Of a stretch of DNA of 64,000 nt, positions 12,245 to 23,000 are shown piece after piece. The notes beneath the pieces are model-generated. The model was not told where the DNA came from. It did not search any database and worked only from the letters and a program-made list of their open reading frames with translations. Numbering within the stretch: the first letter of the stretch is position 1; each line of letters opens with the position of its first letter. This DNA comes from Sesamum alatum. Its lineage: Eukaryota; Streptophyta; Magnoliopsida; Lamiales; Pedaliaceae. Made by a program: the position numbers and the translations under genes. Location: positions 8,259,193-8,323,192 of the forward strand of contig JACGWO010000010.1 of NCBI GenBank assembly GCA_034509735.1. The letters are read 5' to 3'.

Positions 12245-12629
12245 TGATGGAGTAAAATTCGGGAGATCGTTGATCTAAGCACGGTGACTCGAAACGACAT
12301 CACGAGGCAGACAACTCTTATAAACTCTTCCAAAAATAGGAAAAGTGAACTTGTATAAATGAATATGAGATATCTTTACAAAGGGTTTCACCCCTATTTA
12401 TAGTGAATTTCATGGGATGAAAGTACAATATTGTCCCTCAACCGCCTTCAATCCAACGGTTGAGATTTAATTGCTAAGGGTACTTTCGTAATTTGGCATC
12501 ACCCCACTAACCTACCTATAACTTCTACTAATAACCACTAATAACTTCCTTCCATGGCATAAATGTAAATTTGTTTACAACTCGAGGGTATTTGGTAATT
12601 TTGCCAAGCTAGTTTATTTTACTCCTTTA
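12245..12629 (-). repeat. 3' LTR of the gypsy-type element
   Basis: It aligns through its length with 17025-17388, for example GATCGTTGATCTAAGCACGG, GGCAGACAACTCTTATAAAC and CAACCGCCTTCAATCCAACG in both. It is 21 bp longer, partly through an extra CTAACC...AACTTCTA segment near 12500-12535. The outer end is intact (TGATGG on the plus strand). The inner end has decayed to CTTTA where the partner has CCATCA. Confidence 0.85.
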
Positions 12630-12643
12630 GTAGCCCCCCAACT
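12630..12643 (-). other. Polypurine tract (PPT)
   Basis: Directly inside the 3' LTR the minus strand reads GTTGGGGGGCTAC, a purine-rich run at the position where plus-strand priming is expected in LTR elements. Its place beside this LTR and not the other supports the minus orientation of the element. Confidence 0.6.
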
Positions 12644-13044
12644 TCCAAATGTATCTGGAGAATTTGGAAGTTCCTAGTAAACAGTTTGTACTTGATGCAA
12701 CTCCTTCTTTTGGCAATCCTCTTCAACTACGAACTATTTTTCTCTTTGGACTCTCTTTTATTCAGATCCCTTCGCTAAGATTCTTTGTCTTCTTGGTCTC
12801 AGCCACATTCCAGAAAAAATGTCGAAACGTGTTGGTTCGGGTATATAGCTCTTCATCTCTTTTCTTGTAGTAATTTTCATTTTCAGACTTCCAGAGGTCA
12901 TCCTTCGTCACTCCGGAAAGAACAGAAATAATTCATCAGCCCGAAAGAATTTTAAGATGTCAGGCACTCAAAAATATCTCGAATTCCTGCATGTGGCCGA
13001 GACAAGCTTTAAGATGTCAGGCACTCAAAAATATCCCGAATTCC

Positions 13045-13255
13045 TACATGTGGCCGAGGCTGCCTGCCTCGGCCTCAGCTTTCTGGCCGAGGCAGGCCGC
13101 CTCAGCCAGATTTTCTGGTCGAGGCTGGCTGTCGAGGCAGGCTGCCTCGACCATGCCTGGCCGAGGCAGGCCGCCTCGGCCACATTTGGTCGAAGCAGGC
13201 GGCCTCGACCAACCTTGTCTCGACGCAATCTCGGTCGACATGCGCTCGATGCGTC
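13045..13255. repeat. Cluster of GC-rich palindromes with a GGCCGAGGC core
   Basis: About eight modules of the form GGCCGAGGC..GCCTCGGCC or GGTCGAGGC..GCCTCGACC follow each other, separated by short variable spacers. Each module is close to a perfect palindrome, so both strands show long but meaningless open frames (repeating AEAGCLG-like residues). The cluster lies just inside the 3' LTR. A diverged relative lies at 35620-35830 in another element remnant. Confidence 0.75.
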
Positions 13256-14139
13256 TCGCCTTAACATTTCTTTTCGGCTGTGGTAGCTTGCCGCTTAAAT
13301 ATGTATGTCACTCTATGACTGTTTTGCGAGAAAACTTTTTTTAATTCTTCCTCACAGTAACAATTTTGATTTAGGGCACCAGGAATTCACCCGAGCTTTC
13401 ATCTGATTCGCTGGATTTTTCCAAAAATTGAAGCTAGGAAAAAGTTTGAAAACTCCTCAAGTTCCTTCAATGGCGCAAGCCCTTGTTTCAAACTTTGATG
13501 TCGCGCGTCAACCGCTATGCTCCTAATTCCTTCACGTACTTTGAAAGGTTTCTGCCGACATTTTTAAGATCTTGGTGTACCTTCCTCTCTTGAGGCTTTT
13601 GATATTTTGTTTATCCTCAGGAGAATTGTTAAGTACTCGTTCTTCTAACTCTTCCTCTCAACAGTTGTAAAAAAATTTTAGAGGCTTAGTGAGGTTGCAA
13701 GCGCGATTCGCGAGTCCGTTTTTCGCCTTTCGTCAAGGAAGGGAGATGTGGTTACTCGCTCCCTCATCTTCTGCAATCTCGTATGCCGCCATGGAGGCGG
13801 AGGGGGACGCCATGGAGGCGAGGGGGACCTTGCCCCTTTGATGACTATTTGTGATTGCGTTGCGTTGCGTCACATTTGTATCACCTCGTGTCGCGACGCG
13901 TCATGTTGACTTTGTGTTGCACCATATATCACGTTGCATCAAGTTGCGCCGCGGCGCGTCCCGTTGGGCTTTTTGGAAGCTCTATAGAAGTTCCCTCGGT
14001 TGGAACACTCTTGGACCTTTGTGAGAGGTCTTTGTCATTTTTGGGGAACTTCTTAAGGGTTCATTTTTATATGTTTTCAAACTTGGTTCCTCCATTGTTC
14101 ATTATATTAAGTTGTTTCTTCTCGAACTAAATTTCAAAT

Positions 14140-14860
14140 GTAAAGGGCAATCCCCCTCTTATAAACAAAATATTAAACTAAATATCTTATAAGCAAAGTG
14201 TTGAACTAAATATCAAGGTGAAGGGCAACCCCTCATTTTAGATAAAATGTCAGCGTGAGGGGCAATCCCCCTCTTTTAAACAAGATATTAAAATGAGGGG
14301 TCATCCCCATCTTTTAGGTAAAATATTAACATGATGAGTCATCCCCCTCTTTTAGATGAAATATTACTATGAGGGGCAGTCCCCCTCTTATAAACAAAAT
14401 GTTAAGGTGATAGGTCATCCCCCTCTTTTAGGTGAAATATTAACGTGAGGGGTCATCCCCCGCTTTTAAATAAAGTGTAAATGTAAGAGGCAATCCCCCT
14501 CTTTTAGATAAAATATTAATATGAGGGGCAATCCCCCTCTTTTCAATGTGAGGGGCCATCCCCCTGCAACTTTTCAATGTGAGGGGCAATCCCCCTATGT
14601 GAGAAGCAATCCCCCTCTTCTAGATATAATATTAATGTGTGGAGTCATCCCTCTCTTTTAGGTAAAATATTAACGTGAGGGGCCATCACCCTCTTTTAGA
14701 TGAAATATGTCAATGTGAGGGGCAATCCCCCTCTTTTATACAAGATATCGATGTGAGGGGTCATCCCCCTCCAAGAGTATCAGTGTGAGGGATCATCCCC
14801 CTCTTTTGCTAAATAAAGTGTTAAATGTGAGGGGTCATTCCCCTCTCTCACTAAATAAAA
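14140..14860. repeat. Tandem array, about 38-bp hairpin unit, roughly 19 copies
   Basis: The unit is close to GTGAGGGGCAATCCCCCTC followed by TTTTAGATAAAATATTAA. GAGGGG and CCCCCTC can pair across a 4-base loop (CAAT or TCAT), so every unit is a potential hairpin. Units vary between about 30 and 45 bases, with some shortened near 14560-14620. The array lies in the non-coding interior of the gypsy-type element. Confidence 0.85.
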
Positions 14861-15041
14861 TGCAGGTAATGAATCTACAACAAGTAGGCAAGAAAAGGTG
14901 TACATTTCATTAGCGTTTTTTTAGGTTACAAAGTATTCGGAAAGGGATACAAAGCCATTGAGTAAAAATATTTTTTAGCAACGTTCCACGCATGTGGACA
15001 TTTTCTTCTCGTTCATTTTCTCCGACTTGATATAGTCATGC

Positions 15042-15248
15042 TTATTTGGCATCCACTTTGGCCATGTTCTTCGTCTCATTGATCAGATTGAATAGGTGCT
15101 CTCCCGTGCCTCGTCGCGGGGTTGCTCGATACTCCCTTAGGACTCTCGGGTGTCCTTCCACCCAACTTCCTTTAGCTATCTCCAGCCTCATCCTCAAATT
15201 TTGGAAGACTACCCTGCTGGTTACTTCCGTCTGCCCGTCAGAACGGGG
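15042..15248 (-). pseudogene. Integrase fragment of the gypsy-type element
   Basis: The minus-strand frame reads SDGQTEVTSRVVFQNL, RLEIAKGSWVEGHPRVL, REYRATPRRGTGEHLFNLI and ETKNMAKVDA. This lines up with the typical plant gypsy integrase blocks (GQTEVTNR with the catalytic Glu, AKGSW, YRTTPRRGTGETPFNL, GTEAM). Only about 65 residues around the third catalytic residue remain, ending in a stop at 15042. The protease, reverse transcriptase and RNase H blocks expected upstream are absent. Confidence 0.75.
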
Positions 15249-15904
15249 TGTCGCGAAGGTCCATACTCCCCGCTGGGGCGTGAAAGGCGTCGGCATGTTC
15301 CTGGCATCCTCGAAATTCTTCACCAAGCTCCATGCATACTTACGCTTTGTAGGCCAGAGGTGTCCTCGCTGCGGGGCCTGGCCTGCTAACACTCTACCTC
15401 CGAGGTGATCACGTAGCCTCCCTCATCGTGCTCTGCTTAGTCCCCGCCGACGTATACAAAATGTGGTTTGTAAGAAAAACCCCTCTTATGCAGCTTACTT
15501 TCAGTTATCATGAGTTTTACTGACCTAGCTCGAATTACTCTTGCTTCCTTGGGGTTTCTTGGGGTCTTGAGACAAAAATCCCAAATTTTCAATCTTCTTC
15601 CAGACATTATTTCCAGCTTGGTGGAACGCTCTTCACCGTCAATGCTCCTTCCCACACCACGTCCACTTCGTATCGCTCTTGACTTAGTAGGGTTATTCTC
15701 TCGCTCTCCGAAAGAGCCAATGAGTTGGCTGAGTTAACGAGTCAGTTCGTCTCTTCCTTGTACGACCGCGGGATTCGTTCTAGGGTGAACTCATCGAGCT
15801 TCCTTCTAAATGCTTGGATATTTGCTAAGTACTTGGTCATCTGTTCCCCCAGCTTCGTGGGCTCTATTCCACTGCTTGACCACAAGTTGGAAATCCCTAT
15901 CCGC

Positions 15905-16115
15905 GCTCGCATATGTTACTCCTGCGGCGTAAGCTAGCTTTCTCCCCCTGCATATGTCGCTCCCACAGCGCAAGACAGTTTTCTCCCCTTGCATAAGTCG
16001 TTCCCATGGCGCAAGTCAACTTTCTCCCCTTGCATATGTCGCTCCTGCGACGCAAGTCAGCTTTCTCCCCTTGCATAGGTCGCTCCTGCGACGCAAGTCA
16101 GCTTTTCTCCCCTTG
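15905..16115. repeat. Tandem repeat, 41-bp unit, 5 copies
   Basis: Units start with GCATATGTCGCTCC-like sequence at 15909, 15950, 15991, 16032 and 16073, exactly 41 bp apart. Each continues with GCGCAAGTCAGC and TTTCTCCCCTTG. The last two copies are nearly identical, which suggests recent expansion. No protein role is apparent. Confidence 0.85.
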
Positions 16116-16499
16116 CTCAGCGCATCACACTCCGACTCGTTTTTGGATCCGCTGGTGACACTGCTGCACTCTCGCCAAAGATGATACGGTTGGCATCGCG
16201 TCCTATTGCTCTCACCGCAACTCCTTCAGCTTGCCTTGCTCTCTGAGCGACTCTCTCAACTTGCTTCGTATCTCTCCCCACTGGGCCTCCCGAGGCAATC
16301 CTCATAACTCAAGCAGTTGGGAGGTTGTCCTTGCTAGCTCGTTCTACTTCCTGCTTTACTCCCACGTGCCACGTGCCTGTCTCCAAAAGCAGTTTCCAGG
16401 AGCTCTTGTTTCCTTTGTCCCACAAATGCTTGTAAGTAATCTCTTCGGATCAACTCCTCGACCTCACTCTTCAAGTGGTGGCATCCCTTCGACCTATGG

Positions 16500-17024
16500 T
16501 CTCGATCTCAATCCTTGTCGCTTGGCTGCATCGAGCGTTTAAGTTCGCAAGGTCCAGGGGGCGTATTGAACCAAAACCCCCTGGGGGGCACATGTCTACA
16601 TTCACGCTTACTTCCTTCTGTCCTAAGGGGGACCCCTTTCTCTTTCTCTGTGGCCCTCACGGCAGCTTGGGTGTATGCATCCTCAACCAACTAGCGAAGA
16701 GCCTCAGGAGTTATCAGAATAACTGGAGGTGGAGGTAGAGCCTCGACCTTTTCCTGCCTCTCCTCCTCCTTGGTGCGCTGGTAGATTCTCCAAGGCGCGG
16801 CCTTGCTCCTACTGAGGTGGAGCCTCGACCTCTTCCTGCCCTTCCTCCTCTTGGGTACGCTGGTGGACTCTCCAAGGCGTGGCCTTGGCCTTGCCTCTCC
16901 TCCCGTTGGCCGTGCGCTTCCCTTCTTCTTTCGGGTTCCTCTTGCCCCACGTTCGCGCTCTTCGCCCTCAAACGAGTATTCATCTTCAATGCCTAGACCA
17001 GGTTTCCGACATACGGCGCCAAGC
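16500..17024 (-). pseudogene. gag-leader-like region, charged, with a 78-bp duplication
   Basis: Just downstream of the PBS on the minus strand, an open frame gives a strongly basic and acidic stretch (RERGARGTRKKKGSARP and similar), and a further frame reads VEDAYTQAAVRATEKEKG. This is where gag starts in gypsy elements, but I see no definite gag domain. A segment of about 78 bp (around 16733-16810 and 16811-16890) is duplicated in tandem. The assignment rests on position more than on sequence. Confidence 0.4.
17003..17022 (-). other. tRNA primer-binding site (PBS)
   Basis: Two bases inside the right LTR the minus strand starts TGGCGCCGTATGTCGGAAAC. TGGCGCCG is the usual start of the PBS in plant Tat-like gypsy elements, many of which use tRNA-Asp or a similar tRNA. 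Its position fixes this LTR as the 5' LTR. Confidence 0.7.
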
Positions 17025-17388
17025 TGATAGTGTAAGATTCGAGAGATCGTTGATCTAAGCACGGTGACTCAAAAACAACGTCGCGAGGCAGACAACTCTT
17101 ATAAACTCTTCTGAAAATAGGAAAAGTGAACTTGTATAAATGAATATGAGATATCTTTACAAAGGGTTTCACCCCCTATTTATAGTGAATTTCATGGGGT
17201 GAAAGTACAATATCGTCCATCAACCGCCTTCAATCCAACGGCTGAAATTTAATTGCTAAGGGTACTTTGGTAATTTGGCGTCACCCCAATAACCACTAAT
17301 AACTTCTTTCTATGGCATAAATATAAATTTGTTTACAACTCAAGGGTATTTTGGTAATTTTGTCAAGCTAATTTATTTTACTCCATCA
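17025..17388 (-). repeat. 5' LTR of the gypsy-type element
   Basis: It is the partner of 12245-12629, with the outer end intact (CCATCA followed by the GTATC target duplication). The inner end is TGATAGTGTAAG on the plus strand. The many differences from its partner (substitutions and small indels) mean the insertion is not recent. Confidence 0.85.
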
Positions 17389-17393
17389 GTATC

Positions 17394-20085
17394 TAAAGGG
17401 TGATGCATCTAAAGGGTGTACTGTCATAAGAGAGTGTTTGTAATATTTTTACTGATAAAGAGCAAGTTATGATATTAAAATTGGTGGTAGATGCAGATGT
17501 ATATGTAATATTTTTAAATAATCTTAACAATAACATACTTTTTTAACAAAAGAGAATAATTAACACAATATCAATGAACTGGTTCTTACTGTGGCTACAA
17601 TACCAAATACACTAACTTGAAAAAATCTTCCAGGTTGGCACTATTATGAAAATTACTAATAATATTATTAGGTTTATTACCAATAACTTTTAGAGAAGAT
17701 ATAAAACAACCTGTTGAGATTTGAAATTTAAGATTTATCATCATCTTAGAAATCATTCATCATTCCTCTCCGCCTACAGTTCCTACATCATCTCTCCTCT
17801 GGATACAAGTCTCCCTATTCTTGCTCGCAGAGGTAAAAGGTCGTGTACAATATATCCCAACATTTCATGCATTTATTGTCTCAACTCGTGGGATTCAACC
17901 ATGAAGGGCAAGAACCTTTCAAGGCCAGGCCAGCCTAGCTGCCACATTTTGCGCCCAATTCATACGATTAACATCTACGCCCGAATGACATTCTCAACTC
18001 GGGTGTGCAATGAAGTACACACGACAACAAAAACACATGCATATGATTACTTGATGCAAAAACTATATTAATTTTTGTCATACTAGCTGTTTAGACATGG
18101 AACAGCATGCTAGCAGTTAGCAAACGAAGAAATATTCTGCACTCAATTATAATGCTAAGAGGAATGCATTACCTTCAAATGATAAGACTAGAATTTGTGC
18201 AGCACTTTCCCATTTCTATTCTTCCCACTCTCACCATACTCTATCTGCTAGTTCTCCGGATGACCAAACTCTCGACTAGAATCTCAAATCTATTGTGAAT
18301 TTGGACCTTATCTCTTGTTACTTAAGAAGGTTAATGCCAACAAACTTTAAACTCTTAATAAAGATATGAAAACTGGTGCTTACTCAGACCCTTATCATTT
18401 AAAATAGACATGCTTAATATACAAATGGAACCTAATGCCTATCCACAACCTCATCCTCGTAAGATATACATGAAAGCATAGCTGCCAAAGGCGCACGGCG
18501 CGGCACGCGCCTTTTTAAAGCACATCACAACTTACAGAAATAAATTATATGTTCATGCATCAATATCTTGTAATATCAATAATGCACAAACAATTAAATA
18601 TGGTTAGAAGGTTGATTAGGAGATTTGGGTAAAAATGCCTTATTTGTAGTATATATTTTTTGTTAGATAGATCAATCATATCCATAAATATTGTTAGAAG
18701 ATTGATTATGAGGTTTGTGTATATTTGCCTTATTTATAGTTAACATTTTTGGTAGATAGATCAATCATATCATGTTTGTAATTCAACTCTACTCCCTAAA
18801 CACTATATATATATAATTTATTTATTAAAAAACAAAAGCCTAAAAAACCGTAACTCACACCAGCTGCCTTATTCACCCAGCCCCAACCCATGCAACCATC
18901 GACCATCTTTATCCACCAAGTTCTGACCTTTTGTGCTGCTACGCTTGGCCACCCGCTACCCGACTGCACACGCCCACAAGTTATCCTCTTCAGATAAGCC
19001 TGACAGTTACTTCTCATCCACAAAAGATATATATGAAAAGAAATGTTCATCTACAACCTTATTCTCTTAAGACAGGCCTGTTGAGATGGGGAAAATGGTT
19101 CAGGACAAATCTTATGTCGTCCCAACAGATGGAAGGACTTTCTTGAGTTTCCAAAATCCAACTTATCGTCATTCTGGAAAGTGTATTTCCACCAAAGGAC
19201 TTTCATAGTGTCTATATCATATAGAAATCCATTCCAAAAAAAATTAAGAACTACCTTCCGATTATCCCTCTAACTCTTAAGATTTTGATAATTGTCCGAG
19301 TGCCAAAGCATGTATACCCACGATTTGCAATTCCCTGAGTAAGAAGGGCACCCCAAAAGGAAATTTTGTGATAAGTGATTACCTGCCACAGCAAGAGAAA
19401 AATCATCACGTTAGAAAGTGGCAAGTTCTGTCTTTCTTTCAGAGTGGAACACATCTTGAATAGGATAAACCTTATTTAGCTTTCCCTTACAGATATCTCA
19501 AGATGCAATAAAATTGTCAGTTGACAAGGTTTTCATTTTCGACTGGAAATGAAAAAGAAACTTTCATGTCCTTCTAAGCAAGTTTATTCTGTGTCTGTGT
19601 GTCATAAATCAGAATGTAGAAGCTTGACTGCTTGAGGTTTCAGATCTTCAAATTTCTAGGGATTCAAATGAATACTTCCAGGACCCTATAACCGAAGTTA
19701 ACAAGGCAATGAAAGATGAAATGGTAGAGTAGAAAGGGGAATAAACACCACCACGGCATTGGTAGCTCTTGACTAGAGTAACACATAACTATTAGGTCTA
19801 TCCGCATCATCCCCTAGATCATTTCATAATTGAGTCAACAAAGCTTGATCAAAGTTATCCACTCAACTATAAGCTCTTTAATATAATCTTTTTCAAGGCT
19901 TCTGCCATCGACCTCTTCGATTCTTAGGGAAAAAAAATTACCCAATCATCACACCGAGAGCACGAAGTGGAAATGTTACATGACCTTGATACCTTCTTAG
20001 AAGCGCCAGAGAGAGCTCAAGAAGATGGGTAACAGATGGCTTCACTGTTATTGCCAAAATCCACATGGTTGATGGCCCAATCAAA
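17394..20085. other. Intergenic, no gene seen; right part is probably APE2 3' flank
   Basis: Short open frames (17721-18071, 18796-19050, 19251-19454) show no recognisable domain or splice context. A local duplication at 18601-18775 is listed separately. The last few hundred bases before 20086 would hold the 3' untranslated region of APE2, which is transcribed leftward, but no clear poly(A) signal stands out. Confidence 0.4.
18601..18775. repeat. Direct tandem duplication, about 91-bp unit, 2 copies
   Basis: TTAGAAGGTTGATTAGGAG (about 18604) returns as TTAGAAGATTGATTATGAG (about 18694). The match continues through TGCCTTATTT and ends with GGTAGATAGATCAATCATAT-like sequence in both copies. 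It is non-coding. Confidence 0.7.
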
Positions 20086-23000
20086 TCATCTTTTGTTCTT
20101 TGATGTTGCACTAGCCCACTTGAAAAATCCACAGTTCGCTTCAGCATTAGATGCAGGTCCCTGAGTTACATATAAATTCCCATCATACATATACAAATTT
20201 CATAGAAACTTTTTCTGTTACATAATCCTAGTTTTATCAGCATAAAAGTTACCCATAGCTACACAGCTTTTATAACCCTAAGCGCCTCAGTGGACTAACA
20301 TAATTCTACATGTAATCAAGGCAAAATAATTTACTAATAGCCTTAAACTTTTAGAAAGCAAAGAACATCCCTCAACATAGAATACATTATTTTTTCAGAA
20401 AATTGCTCATGAAAATTTATTTAAGAAAGGAAACAGAAAATCAACATGAACTTGGGAAAAAGAACTACAGTTGTTACCTGAACCTTATGAGGATGCTATA
20501 GAGCTATTACAGCCAGACATTACAAAAAGGTAAAAGAAAAGAAAAGGCATTCTGCATCCGTAACAGCTTGGAATATCAATGAATTTCTACTCGATGAAGT
20601 ATGCCGTAGAGACTTTTCTAGGTTGAGCAAAGCATCTGCACCTTTGTGGGGTGAGTTTACTATTGCCTTGGTCCGGAACATGCTTTGAAAGTAAAAGACA
20701 ATTTACCCTTTGGGATCTTGGAAAAGGGGATAACATATTACCCTTTGTTACATCATGCATAGGCATATTGAACTTTGATATGCTAATATATTTCACCTTT
20801 ATTTTAAATGTAAGGAATCAAATCTGTAATAAAAGAATATTTGCACATGTTCTAGTAAATGTTCATTTTACATGTTCATTTAATCATCATTACTTGTAAA
20901 TGACTGAACCATGAAAAATAATATAAGAATCAGCCATGCATAAAGGTAAGATGATCATTTTCCAATTCAACAAATGAAAGAGGTTCAGTTGGGCTTCATT
21001 GCCTCATTTTTTTAAATATAAGGGAATTATGTACCTGCTTCTGAAACACAGTGTAATGCACACCTTTCCAAAAACAAAGGAGGTAACTGCCATCCACCCC
21101 ATCTCGGAGATATGGGCACTTAATGCAATGTGTTCTAACAGCACCTTCTTATTATCATTCTTAATAAGCATGAATGCGAAAAAACTAGAAATAAAGCAGA
21201 GAAAGCCACAAGTACCTCAGCACGTGCACAGACATAAAATCGCCGCCCTAGATTAGGTCCAGATTTCTTCACAACTCGAGAAACACAAGGTTCCTTGTGG
21301 CCTTTGCAAAGAGGTATGCTAGTTTGCATAAGTTGTTGAATCCTTTGCCACTCAACTAAGGCAACATTATTCTTTTCATTTTCTGAAGGTTGAGAAATAT
21401 CATCTTCTTGCGTTGACAAGCTTTGTTCTGCCGGCCACTCCTTTGTAGAATCATGTTCACCACCTTCGGTGGAAGTTTCATTTGGCCCACTATAAGGAAA
21501 GGAGATATCTACCTGACTAAGCTTGCTGTCAGCAGAAAAACTGTTTGGATCACCACTTACACCCACCGTTTTCTTGAAAAACGATTTGAGTGAGAGCTGA
21601 GCCGACTGACATTGTCTTGCTTTTTTCTTGCAAACCACAGAGGCCTTAGAACGACCAGTTTGAGAGCATGGTGAGTCAGAAGATGATTCTTTATGAGCGT
21701 CAACAGAACTTACATCTAATACACCTTGATGAATCACTTCTGACAGAGATGGGCTACAAGCATCTAGGGGTCTTTTAATGAGTTGACTACACCTTTCAAG
21801 AACAATATCTTCTGAAATTGAATTGGAACCTCCAGATGAGCTAATTTCTTCAGCAGGTTGCCTTCTCGCAAACATGGACACTGTAAATCATGGCATGTGG
21901 ATAAATGACAGAACAAAACCACTAATATAATCCATGCATTACAATAGTAATAGAACTTCAGCTGTATAATGCAAAGTGTAGAGGAGCAAGTCACAGAAAG
22001 TCATGCCCCCACCGTCCTCTCTCCCCACACCACCTGGGGACAAGCTTTATTACCAGGAACAGGGGCAAGTTCCCCATGTATCACCCATCTTCCCAGAGAC
22101 AAGGATAACTTGTGACTAATGAGGATGGAAACCAGTAGTTAGTGTTGTGTAGAGAGATCTACATAGAGCATCAACTTTTAGCAAATGGCATGGTCATGGT
22201 AGGGGATCTTGGTCTTCACGGCCATAAATATGGACCCAATTTTACTCTCCGAGATTTAGCTGCAACTAGGAAGGGCCTCAGTAGGAAAGTAGGAACATAT
22301 CAACTGACCAACCTAAACAGGTCAACAAACAGAAGCAGAGAAAAGAACAAGTCGAGGAACATAATAACCAACAAACAAAAGGCTACTAATGAGAAGCCTT
22401 GTATTATAAAAGTTTGACCAATCACTGAATAAATGTTTACGTAATATCATAGCCACTGATCCATCTGGTTAGGATTTACGACTAAAGAAGCCAGAAAATT
22501 ATTCAACTTGTCACCACAGACAATCCTGGCAGATCTTAACATAGAGATGAAGTTTAGTGTTTACTATAATAGCAAACAACATCTTAAAAGTGACATCAGT
22601 TTTCACATCAGAGAAACCCAAATATCATTGGCCATATACCCATTTTGGTTTTTGGAACTTAATACATCAACAAAAATCATTAAATATGCATTGTCAATTG
22701 ACACATATGAGCACATGACTTCTTTAAAACCAATTGATTTGTCTGATAAAGCACTCCTCCAAATATCAGTTAGCTTATATGCATATTACCTGCATAATAT
22801 TGTCTAGTTTTTTTCAGATATAAAAAGTAAGCACGGTTTTAACAATTTGTCTTCGAATACCAAGGAATAAAAATCAGATTTCTGCCACATTATGGCCTTA
22901 GCTGCAAATTCTTGAACTACCTTTCCTTTCAGATGAATTCCCACATAGACTACACACGGTGCACAAATCATATTCCATAATCGTATGAATGAAAAGTCGA

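Larger units (their letters stand above)
12245..17388 (-). mobile_element. Degenerate Ty3/gypsy-type LTR element with repeat-filled interior
   Basis: Two direct repeats of 385 and 364 bp bound the element. It begins TGATGGAGTAAAAT and ends ATTTTACTCCATCA, a perfect terminal inverted repeat of TG..CA type. The 5-bp sequence GTATC lies directly outside both ends (12240-12244 and 17389-17393), a clean target-site duplication. The PBS next to the right LTR and the PPT next to the left LTR show that the element runs on the minus strand. Inside, only a gag-like start and an integrase fragment are recognisable. The rest is tandem and palindromic repeat DNA, so the copy is non-autonomous. Confidence 0.85.

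Noticed and set aside
12957..13344. Overlapping long open frames on both strands (AEAGCLG-like repeats)
   Set aside because: They come from the GC-rich palindromes; both strands give the same kind of repeat peptide and no domain is visible.
14140..14860. Possible CRISPR-like array because of regular repeats with palindromic parts
   Set aside because: The spacers are not unique but part of the repeated unit, there are no cas genes, and the context is a plant retroelement.
18478..18530. GC-rich word GGCGCACGGCGCGGCACGCG as a functional site
   Set aside because: Single short stretch with no partner or repeat context; nothing supports a function.
20587..20899. Open frames on both strands inside the last APE2 intron
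   Set aside because: No domain or splice support, and the APE2 terminal exon at 20086-20160 fits in phase without them.
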